Positions 25,181 to 32,271 of a DNA stretch of 45,637 nt are shown here, in pieces; within the stretch, counting starts at the first letter, position 1; each line of letters begins with the position of its first letter. Origin of the DNA: Nonomuraea deserti (GTDB lineage Bacteria; Actinomycetota; Actinomycetes; Streptosporangiales; Streptosporangiaceae); assembly GCF_004348685.1 (NCBI RefSeq), contig NZ_SMKO01000064.1, positions 1 through 45,637 on the forward strand, given 5' to 3'. The position numbers were made by a program, and so were the translations under genes. The notes under the pieces were generated by a model. It did no database searches and had not been told where the DNA came from. It saw nothing but the letters and a program-made list of their open reading frames with translations.

Positions 25181-25186
25181 GGGACC

Positions 25187-26926
25187 GTGGGGACCGATCA
25201 ACATGGCAGAGAAGGCGATCTTCCCGACCGGTCCTCCCGCGAGTGGTGTGCCGAGGCCCTGGCCAGGCTGGACGCCGGCCGCCCCGAGTCCGCGCTCGAC
25301 GCCGCCCGCAGGGCGGCCGACCTTGACCCGTCCGCCGAGTGGGCGTACCGGCTCATCAGCCTCGCCCACGAGCGGCTGGGCCGCGACGCCGACGCCGTGC
25401 CCGCCGCGGAGCGGGCCGTCGAGCTGGCCCGCGGCTCCTGGCCGGCCCGCCTGCGCCTGGCCTCGATCCTGCGCCGCGTGCCCGGCCGCTGGAGCGACGC
25501 GGTCGGGCACGCCACGCTGGCAGCGAAGTTCGCGCCCGAGGAGGCCGGCCCCAGGGTCCTGCTGGGTGACCTGGCCCTGCTGCGCGGCGATCACGCCGCC
25601 GCCGAGCGGTCCTACCGCGCCGCGCTCGCCTCCGAGCCCGGCCATCCGCAGGCCCGCGTGAACCTCGGCCTGTCATTGTTGCGCTGGGACCGCCCCCGCC
25701 CGCACCACGACCCCGCATGGCCGGTGAACCCGCGCGACACCGGCAGGGCGAGGCGCGCCCTGGAGGTCTGGTCCCGCCAGGCGCGCCTGCTGGTCGCCGT
25801 CGCCACGGTCGCGATCGCCGCGGCCGCGCTGCTGTCCGGCTGGGGCGCGCAGGCCGAGCTCGGCGGTTTCGCGGTGCTGGCCCTGCTGGTACCGCTCACG
25901 GCCAGGCAGGCCAGGCGGGTGGGTCTGTGGCGGTACGTGCGGCCGATGCTGCGCCGGGATCCCTGGCTCGGCGCGCACCTCGTGTCGGCCGCGGTGTCGG
26001 TCGCGGCGTTCGCCGCCTGGCTGCTGCTGGCGGCCGTGCCGGCGCTGCCGGCCGCGTTCGACCCCGTCTGGGCCGGTCTGGCGGGCATCGCGGTGCTGGG
26101 CTGGCCGGCGCTGGCCACCGTGCGCGCCCTGACCGAGGCGTGGCGGGGCCGCCCGCTGCGGGCGCTGGCCGAGTCGGCGCGGGTCCAGGACAGCGAGCGC
26201 ACCGCCAGGCGGAACACCGGCGTGACGCTCTGGATCCTGCTGGGCAGGACCTGGTCGGTGCTCGTTCCGCTGCTCGGCGGGGCCCTCGCCGTGGAGCCGA
26301 GGGCGGCCCTGGCGGCGGTCGCGGTGCCGTACCCGATGGTGCGCGGATACCTGCGCGCCCGGCACCGCGGGGACTGGTGGCTGCTCGCCGCGACGGGCCT
26401 CGTCGTGCTGTCCGCCGTGGCGAGCGCGGCGGGCGGGCTGCTCGGGTCGGCCTGGGCGTGGCGGGCCGGGCTCGGCAGCCTGGGCGTGGCGATGGCCGTG
26501 TTCCTGGCCCGCGCGGCGGGCGCGTGGTGGCGCGGCGGCGCCGGCCCGTGGCGGGCCTCCCTTCTCATGTGCGACCTGCCCATGGGCGCCGAGCCGTCCG
26601 TCCCGCTCGGCCCGGAGGTGCGCCAGACCTTCTCGTACGCCCGCAGCATCGTCCTGTCGTACGCCGACTCCCTCGGCCCCCGGGTCGCGGGCGCGGTGGC
26701 GTCCGTCACCTCGTCGGGCGAGCTGCGGCTGATCGCGGAGACGGAGGCCTGGGACGCCATCGAGGCCGACCCCAGGGTGGCGGTGTTCGCCACGGACCCG
26801 TTGCAGCGGCGCTTCTGGGTGGAGGTGCGCGGCATCGCCCAGGCCGACTCGGACGTCCTTCGCATCACGCCCAAGCAGGTGTCTCTGGGCGAGTTCCCCG
26901 GCCGCCACCAGCGACGCCGGACCTGA
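25187..26926 (+). CDS. TPR / multi-pass membrane / split-barrel (PPOX-like) fusion protein
   Basis: The 579-residue product combines three parts. Residues about 20-160 form TPR-like helical repeats (ALARLDAGRPESALDAARRAADLDPSAEWAYRLISLAHERLGRDADAV and two further units). Residues about 190-440 hold around eight hydrophobic segments. The last 85 residues read like a shortened pyridoxamine-5'-phosphate-oxidase-type split barrel: GELRLIAETEAWDAIEADPRVAVFATDP, then RFWVEVRGIAQ and LRITPKQVSL. Whether flavin or F420 could bind such a short domain is unclear. The GTG start at 25187 has no strong ribosome site; ATG 25179 nearby is in another frame. It stands alone between divergent and tandem neighbours. 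Function unknown. Confidence 0.65.
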   Translation: MGTDQHGREGDLPDRSSREWCAEALARLDAGRPESALDAARRAADLDPSAEWAYRLISLAHERLGRDADAVPAAERAVELARGSWPARLRLASILRRVPGRWSDAVGHATLAAKFAPEEAGPRVLLGDLALLRGDHAAAERSYRAALASEPGHPQARVNLGLSLLRWDRPRPHHDPAWPVNPRDTGRARRALEVWSRQARLLVAVATVAIAAAALLSGWGAQAELGGFAVLALLVPLTARQARRVGLWRYVRPMLRRDPWLGAHLVSAAVSVAAFAAWLLLAAVPALPAAFDPVWAGLAGIAVLGWPALATVRALTEAWRGRPLRALAESARVQDSERTARRNTGVTLWILLGRTWSVLVPLLGGALAVEPRAALAAVAVPYPMVRGYLRARHRGDWWLLAATGLVVLSAVASAAGGLLGSAWAWRAGLGSLGVAMAVFLARAAGAWWRGGAGPWRASLLMCDLPMGAEPSVPLGPEVRQTFSYARSIVLSYADSLGPRVAGAVASVTSSGELRLIAETEAWDAIEADPRVAVFATDPLQRRFWVEVRGIAQADSDVLRITPKQVSLGEFPGRHQRRRT

Positions 26927-26984
26927 GCGCGCCCCGGCGCCGGCGGAACGCCGACGGGACAGGGCGCGGCCCGGCGATCCGGCG

Positions 26985-27001
26985 TAGAATAATGTTCTAT
27001 G
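26985..27001 (+). promoter_or_regulatory. Leaderless promoter -10 within a palindrome at the dehalogenase-like start
   Basis: TAGAA-N5-TTCTA (26985-26999) runs into the ATG at 26999. TAGAAT (26985-26990) is a good -10 placed 8 bases before the start, and there is no Shine-Dalgarno sequence. From TAGAAT to the base after ATG it matches the thioesterase start region in 15 of 18 positions, including TAGAAT-N3-GTTCTATGG. Confidence 0.6.
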
Positions 27002-27895
27002 GACGTCCTGCGCACGCCTGAAGAGCGCTTCGCCGGCCTGCCCGGCTTCCCCTACGAACCCCGCTACGCCGACGTGCCGGACGGCCTGCGCATGGCCTAC
27101 GTCGAGGCGGGCCCCGCCGACGGCGAGCCCGTCGTGCTGCTGCACGGCGAGCCGACCTGGTCGTTCCTCTACCGGCACGTCATGCGCGAGCTGGCCGCGG
27201 CCGGGCTGCGCGCGATCGCCGTCGACCTCGTCGGGTTCGGCCGCTCCGACAAGCCGGCCGACCTCGCCGCCCACACGTACGCCAGGCACGTGGAGTGGAC
27301 CCGCGCCCTGCTGTTCGACGCGCTCGGCCTGAGCGGCGTCACCGTCGTCGGCCAGGACTGGGGCGGGCTGATCGGACTGCGCGTCGCCGCCGAGCACCCC
27401 GACCGCGTCGCCAGGATCGTGGCCGCCAACACGGGCTTGCCGACGGGTGACATTCCCCTGCCCGAGGTGTGGCACCAGTTCAAGGCCACCGTGCTCAAAG
27501 CCCCGGTCCTGGACGTCCCCCGGCTCGTGCAGTCGGGCTGCAGGACGCGGCTGGCCGAGGACGTCCGCGCGGCCTACGACGCGCCGTTCCCCGGCGAGGC
27601 GTACAAAACGGGGCCGCGGGCCATGCCCGGTCTCGTGCCGATCACGCCCGACGACCCCGCCGCGCCCGCCAACCGCGCTGCCTGGCAGGTTCTCACCACC
27701 CTCGACCGGCCGTTCCTGGTGGCGTTCTCGGACGGCGATCCGATCACCGGCGGCATGGCGCCCATTCTGCTCAAATCGATCTCCGGCACCTCCGGCCTGC
27801 GGCATCCCGTGATCGAGGGCGCCGGCCACTTCCTCCAGGAGGACGCGGGCCCCGAACTCGGCCGCCACATCGCCGCTTTCGTGACCTCCACCTAG
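26999..27895 (+). CDS. Haloalkane dehalogenase-like alpha/beta hydrolase
   Basis: The 298-residue protein fits subfamily I haloalkane dehalogenases. The oxyanion/halide motif HGEPTWSFLYR lies at residues 49-59, with E51 and W54. The nucleophile elbow is VGQDWGG with D120 and the halide-stabilising W121. A likely acid is the Asp in AFSDGDP, and the catalytic His lies in GAGHFLQED. These enzymes replace halogen with hydroxyl on alkyl halides without cofactors. Activity toward haloalkanes is not certain, since close relatives include epoxide and ester hydrolases, but W121 and the HGEPTW motif favour it. It appears to be transcribed as a leaderless mRNA with a palindromic operator and stands 64 bases before the AAA+ gene. 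Confidence 0.83.
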   Translation: MDVLRTPEERFAGLPGFPYEPRYADVPDGLRMAYVEAGPADGEPVVLLHGEPTWSFLYRHVMRELAAAGLRAIAVDLVGFGRSDKPADLAAHTYARHVEWTRALLFDALGLSGVTVVGQDWGGLIGLRVAAEHPDRVARIVAANTGLPTGDIPLPEVWHQFKATVLKAPVLDVPRLVQSGCRTRLAEDVRAAYDAPFPGEAYKTGPRAMPGLVPITPDDPAAPANRAAWQVLTTLDRPFLVAFSDGDPITGGMAPILLKSISGTSGLRHPVIEGAGHFLQEDAGPELGRHIAAFVTST

Positions 27896-27959
27896 CGTGT
27901 CAGGACCGCCCAATCGCCCGTCCGGTGCGGTATAACCGGGGGCGGACCGGGGAGGCGTG

Positions 27960-30311
27960 ATGCGTGAGTCCGACAGGGCCCAGGCGGCGGGGCGGGCCGC
28001 GGCGCGGGATCTGTTCGAGAAGGTGCGGCAGCGTTACTACCAGATTCCCCCCGCCGCGCGCCGGGTGCTCTATGTGGTCGTGCTGGTCGCCGCCATGGGC
28101 GTGGGCGCCGCACTCGGATGGGATCTGCTGCGGACCTTCCCGCTCGTCCTCCTGGCGCTCGCGTTCGTCGCGCTGACCATGCGCTTCCCACGCGCCGCCG
28201 CCACCGCCCTGGTGGTCGCGGGCTGGGTGGTGCTGGCGCTGCCCCTCTTCTCCGGGCTGTTCCCGCCCGGCTCGGGCTCGGTGCACCTCATGGTCGGGCT
28301 CGCGCTGCCCGTGGCGGCCGGCGCCCATCTGATCCGCTGGGTGACGCCGTGGGTGACCACGCTGGTGGCGCTCGCCCCCGCCGGCCTGCTCGCCGTACCG
28401 CTCTCCTTCGCCGCCGAGAACGTCTCCGTCTGGGCCGCGTACGCCACCGCCCTCGCGGTGCTGATCCACCGCTTCGTGCTGGCCCGCAGGACCAAGGCCG
28501 AACGCGCGGCGGCCGAGGAGCAGCAGGTCCGGGTCAGGGTGCGCGAGGGCAGGCCGGAGTCGCCACAGGACAGATCCGCCGCCCCGCCGCAGATCTCCGT
28601 AGAAGAGGCGCTCGGCGAGCTGGAGAGCATGGTCGGCCTGGCGCCGGTCAAGGAGCAGGTGCGCTCGATCGCCGCCTCCATCGAGGCGTCCAGGCTGCGG
28701 GCCGAGGCCGGCTACACGACCGACCGGCCCACCAGGCACTTCGTCTTCGTCGGCCCGCCCGGCACCGGCAAGACCAGCGTGGCCCGCGCGCTGGCCAAGA
28801 TCTTCTACGCGTTCGGCCTGCTGGAGACCCCCTACGTCGTCGAGGCGCAGCGGGCCGACCTGGTGGGCGAGTTCCTGGGCGCCACCGCGATCAAGACCAA
28901 CGAGCTGGTCGACCGTGCGCTGGGCGGCGTGCTGTTCATCGACGAGGCGTACGGGCTGGTCAACTCCTCCGACGGGCAGCCCGACAGGTTCGGCGCGGAG
29001 GCGGTGCAGACCCTGCTCAAGCGGGCGGAGGACGACCGCGACCGGCTGATCATCATCCTGGCCGGCTACGAGCAGGAGATGGGCTCGTTCCTGTCCAGCA
29101 ACCCCGGCCTGGCCAGCAGGTTCGCCACGCGTGTGCGCTTCCCCGGCTACTCCCCCGCCGAGCTCGTCGAGGTCACCGAGCTGCTGCAGAAGCGCAGGGG
29201 CGACACGATGGGCGACGACACCAAGCGGGTGCTGCTCGGCCTCTTCGACGACGTGCACCGGCGCGGCCTGGTCGACGAGCTGGGCAACGCCAGGTTCGCG
29301 CGCAGCCTGGTGGAGGCCGCCGCGCAGGCCCGCGACGTGCGCGTGGTGGGCGCGGGCGGCACGCCGACCACGCACGACCTCGTCACCACCACGACGCCCG
29401 ACGTCACCAAGGCGTTCGAGGAGCTGACCGCGCGCTTCCGCGGCTACGTGGCCACGCCCACGCTGGAGGAGGCGCTGGCCGACCTCGACAGGATGGCCGG
29501 CCTGGAGCCGGTCAAACGGCAGGTGCACGCCATCGCCGCCCAGCTCCAGGTGGCCAGGATGCGGCAGGAGCGCGGGCTGCCCACCCCGCCGCAGATGCGG
29601 CACTTCGTGTTCGCCGGCCCGCCCGGCACCGGCAAGACCACGGTCGCCAGGGTGCTGGGCCGGGTGTTCGCCGCGCTCGGCCTGCTGGCCAGGCCCGACG
29701 TCGTCGAGGCGCATCGGGCCGACCTGGTCGGCCAGCACCTCGGCGCCACCGCCATCAAGACCAACGAGCTGGTCGACCGGGCACTGGGCGGGGTGCTCTT
29801 CATCGACGAGGCCTACAGCCTGGTCAACCCCGGCTACCAGGGCGGCGACGCGTTCGGCGCCGAGGCGGTGCAGACCCTGCTCAAGCGCGCCGAGGACGAC
29901 CGCGACCGGCTCGTGATCGTGCTGGCCGGCTACCAGCGCGAGATGGACACCTTCCTGGCCACCAACCCCGGCCTGGCCAGCCGGTTCAACCAGCGGGTGG
30001 CCTTCCCCAGCTACTCCCCCACCGAGCTGTCCGAGATCGCGGTGCTGCTCGCGGAGCGGTCCGGCGACTCGTTCGACGAGGAGGCGCTGCGCCGGCTCGA
30101 CGAGGTGTTCGCCTGGGTGTGCGAGGAGCGGCTCATCGACGGGCTCGGCAACGGCCGCTTCGCCAGGTCGCTGTTCGAGCGCGCCGCCATGCGCCGCGAC
30201 GTCCGGCTGGCCGCGCACGCCTCGCGTGGCGGCTCGGCCAGCTCCGCCGACCTGACGACGATCACGAGCGAGGACGTCCGCACCGCCGTGGACGAACTTT
30301 CCGGCCGGTAA
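27960..30311 (+). CDS. Membrane-anchored tandem CbbX-type AAA+ ATPase
   Basis: The 783-residue protein starts with a short basic cytoplasmic region, about six hydrophobic segments (residues 36-175), a charged linker, then two AAA+ domains of the CbbX/SpoVK/CfxQ class. Walker A GPPGTGKT is at 265-272 and again at 553-560; Walker B VLFIDEAY follows in each; arginine-finger regions NPGLASRF and the QxLLKRAEDDRDR helix are also duplicated. The two modules are 288 residues apart and very similar in DNA, so they arose by internal duplication. CbbX-type ATPases remodel protein complexes (Rubisco activase) and are the ATPase part of EccA in type VII secretion, but no such partners are here. ATG 27960 has GGGGAGG 4 bases upstream. 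It lies 68 bases before the oligopeptide importer genes. Confidence 0.85.
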   Translation: MRESDRAQAAGRAAARDLFEKVRQRYYQIPPAARRVLYVVVLVAAMGVGAALGWDLLRTFPLVLLALAFVALTMRFPRAAATALVVAGWVVLALPLFSGLFPPGSGSVHLMVGLALPVAAGAHLIRWVTPWVTTLVALAPAGLLAVPLSFAAENVSVWAAYATALAVLIHRFVLARRTKAERAAAEEQQVRVRVREGRPESPQDRSAAPPQISVEEALGELESMVGLAPVKEQVRSIAASIEASRLRAEAGYTTDRPTRHFVFVGPPGTGKTSVARALAKIFYAFGLLETPYVVEAQRADLVGEFLGATAIKTNELVDRALGGVLFIDEAYGLVNSSDGQPDRFGAEAVQTLLKRAEDDRDRLIIILAGYEQEMGSFLSSNPGLASRFATRVRFPGYSPAELVEVTELLQKRRGDTMGDDTKRVLLGLFDDVHRRGLVDELGNARFARSLVEAAAQARDVRVVGAGGTPTTHDLVTTTTPDVTKAFEELTARFRGYVATPTLEEALADLDRMAGLEPVKRQVHAIAAQLQVARMRQERGLPTPPQMRHFVFAGPPGTGKTTVARVLGRVFAALGLLARPDVVEAHRADLVGQHLGATAIKTNELVDRALGGVLFIDEAYSLVNPGYQGGDAFGAEAVQTLLKRAEDDRDRLVIVLAGYQREMDTFLATNPGLASRFNQRVAFPSYSPTELSEIAVLLAERSGDSFDEEALRRLDEVFAWVCEERLIDGLGNGRFARSLFERAAMRRDVRLAAHASRGGSASSADLTTITSEDVRTAVDELSGR
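28600..29995 (+). repeat. Internal gene duplication: two AAA+ modules, 864-bp period
   Basis: The segments around 28600-29130 and 29465-29995 align at an offset of 864 bp. For example, the stretch beginning GCCACCGC at 28881 recurs at 29745 with only a few synonymous changes over nearly 70 bases, and GAGGCGGTGCAGACCCTGCT recurs near 28999 and 29863. The high DNA identity suggests a recent duplication or ongoing gene conversion. Confidence 0.8.
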
Positions 30312-30379
30312 TCCACCACGACGCTCACCCTGTGTAGCAAGATGAGCACGATGGGTGGCTCGGCGTCGAAGGGGGAGCG

Positions 30380-31366
30380 ATGGCGGGGTTCCTGGCCCGC
30401 AGGTTGCTCAACTACGCCGTGCTCGTCGTGGTGGCCGCCAGTCTCGCCTACCTTCTGGCGGCCACGGCCCTCGACCCCCGCTCCAACTACGCCGACCGCA
30501 CGCCGAAGCCGCCGGCCGCCGTGGTCGACGCCCAGCTGACCGCGCTCAACCTCAACGACAGGACTCCCCTGCTGCAGCGCTACGCCACCTGGGCGGCGGG
30601 CGTGCTGCACGGCGACTTCGGCAGGTCCGTCGGAGGCACGCCGGTCAACGACGACCTCAGGCGCCGCGTGGGCGTGACCTTCCGGCTGGTCGTGCTGGGG
30701 CTGGTGTGCGGGAGCCTGCTCGGCGTGCTGGCCGGCGCGCTGGCCGCCGCCCGGCAGTACGGATGGTTCGACCGCCTCTCGACCGGCCTGTCGTTCGTGG
30801 TGCTCGCCGTACCGGTGGTGGTGCTGGCCAACATGCTGATCCTGGCGGCCACGTGGGCCAACGAGCACGTCTTCGGCCGCCAGGTGTTCCTCGTCAGCGG
30901 CGAGCACAGCGACGGCCTCGACACCGGGTTCTGGGGGCACGCGCTCGACCGGCTGCAACACCTGGTCCTGCCGACCGTCTCGCTGTCGGTGGGGCTCATC
31001 GCCGTCTTCAGCCGCTACCAGCGCAACATGATGCTCGACGTGCTGGGCGCCGACTACGTACGCACCGCCATGGCCAAGGGGCTGAGCAGGGGCAAGGCGC
31101 TCATCCGCCACGCGCTGCGGACCGCGCTGATCCCCGTGGCGACCTACTTCGCGTTCACGTTCGGGACGCTGCTGACGGGGGCCACGTTCACCGAGAAGAT
31201 CTTCGGCTGGCACGGCCTGGGCGAGCAGCTGATCAACTCGATCTTCCGCAACGACGTCAACACCGTCGCCGCCATCTCCCTCCTGGCGGCCATCGCCGTG
31301 TTGTGCGCCTCGCTGGCCGCCGACCTGCTGCACGCCGCGCTCGATCCGAGGGTGCGGGCACGATGA
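30380..31366 (+). CDS. Peptide/nickel-type ABC transporter permease (DppB-like)
   Basis: The 328-residue membrane protein is the first permease of a family-5 importer. It has an N-terminal helix (FLARRLLNYAVLVVVAASLAYLLAATAL), a periplasmic loop with DRTPLLQRYATWAAGVLHGDFGRS, a conserved GLSFVVLAVPVVVLANMLIL helix, and the DppB signature RYQRNMMLDVLGADYVRTAMAKGLSRGKALIRHALRTALIP. ATG 30380 has GGGGGAG 2-3 bases upstream. Its stop overlaps the next permease start as ATGA. The 68-base gap after the AAA+ gene holds TGTGTAGCAAGAT, a weak -10 candidate, so a separate promoter is possible. Confidence 0.9.
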   Translation: MAGFLARRLLNYAVLVVVAASLAYLLAATALDPRSNYADRTPKPPAAVVDAQLTALNLNDRTPLLQRYATWAAGVLHGDFGRSVGGTPVNDDLRRRVGVTFRLVVLGLVCGSLLGVLAGALAAARQYGWFDRLSTGLSFVVLAVPVVVLANMLILAATWANEHVFGRQVFLVSGEHSDGLDTGFWGHALDRLQHLVLPTVSLSVGLIAVFSRYQRNMMLDVLGADYVRTAMAKGLSRGKALIRHALRTALIPVATYFAFTFGTLLTGATFTEKIFGWHGLGEQLINSIFRNDVNTVAAISLLAAIAVLCASLAADLLHAALDPRVRAR

Positions 31367-32271
31367 CGCTCTCCGAGGAGGAGCTGGCCGAGGAACTCCG
31401 CGACGGCGTCATGGCGGGCGCGCCGTCCAGGACGCGCCTGATCGCCGGGCGGTTCTTCCGCTCGGGGCAGGGGCGGCTCGGGTTCGCGGTGCTCGCGCTG
31501 ATGTTCCTGCTGGCCTTCGCGGGTCCGCTGGTCAGCCCCTGGAGCTACCTCGACAAGGACTTCACCGCGTTCCTGCAGCCGCCGTCGCCCGGTCACTGGT
31601 TCGGAACGCTCCAGACGGGCGCCGACGTCTTCGCGGTGACGCTGCGCGGCATGCAGAAGTCGCTGGTCGTGGGGCTGCTCGCGGCGCTGGTGTCCACGGC
31701 GCTGGCGGCCGTGGCGGGGGCGTTCGCGGGCTATTTCCTGGGGTGGACCGACCGGACGGTGACCTGGGTGAGCGACCTGCTGCTGGTGCTGCCCGCGTTC
31801 CTGGTCCTGGCGATCATGTCGCCGCTGTTCGGGTCGGGTCAGTGGCCGCTGTTCGTGATCACGCTGGCGCTGTTCCTGTGGATGGTGACCTCGAAGGTCG
31901 TGCGGGGGATGACGATCTCGACGAAAGAGCGGGAGTTCATCCAGGCCGCCCGCTACATGGGCGTGCCCCCTGTGCGGATCATCTTCCGCCACGTGATCCC
32001 CAACCTGTCGTCCCTGCTCATCGTGGACGCCACGCTCAACGTCAGCACCGCGATCCTCACCGAGACCTCGCTGTCGTACTTCGGGTTCGGCATCCAGCCG
32101 CCGGACGTGTCGCTCGGGACGCTCATCGCCGACGGCTCGCGCACGGCCGTCTACGCGCCGTGGACGTTCTGGTTCGTCGCGGGGCTGCTGGTGGTCACCG
32201 TGCTCGCGGTCAACCTCGTCGGCGATGCCCTGCGCGACGCGTTCGACCCCTCGTCGAAGAGGGCGCGATGA
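31363..32271 (+). CDS. Peptide/nickel-type ABC transporter permease (DppC-like)
   Basis: The 302-residue product is the second permease. An acidic N-terminal segment (SEEELAEEL) is followed by the DppC N-terminal helix (LGFAVLALMFLLAFAGPLVSP), the HWFGTLQTGADVFAVTLRGMQKSL block, and the conserved loop STKEREFIQAARYMGVPPVRIIFRHVIPN, then ILTETSLSYFGFGIQPPDVSLGTLI. It overlaps the upstream permease and the downstream ATPase gene by ATGA at both ends, indicating tight translational coupling across the operon. Confidence 0.92.
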   Translation: MTLSEEELAEELRDGVMAGAPSRTRLIAGRFFRSGQGRLGFAVLALMFLLAFAGPLVSPWSYLDKDFTAFLQPPSPGHWFGTLQTGADVFAVTLRGMQKSLVVGLLAALVSTALAAVAGAFAGYFLGWTDRTVTWVSDLLLVLPAFLVLAIMSPLFGSGQWPLFVITLALFLWMVTSKVVRGMTISTKEREFIQAARYMGVPPVRIIFRHVIPNLSSLLIVDATLNVSTAILTETSLSYFGFGIQPPDVSLGTLIADGSRTAVYAPWTFWFVAGLLVVTVLAVNLVGDALRDAFDPSSKRAR

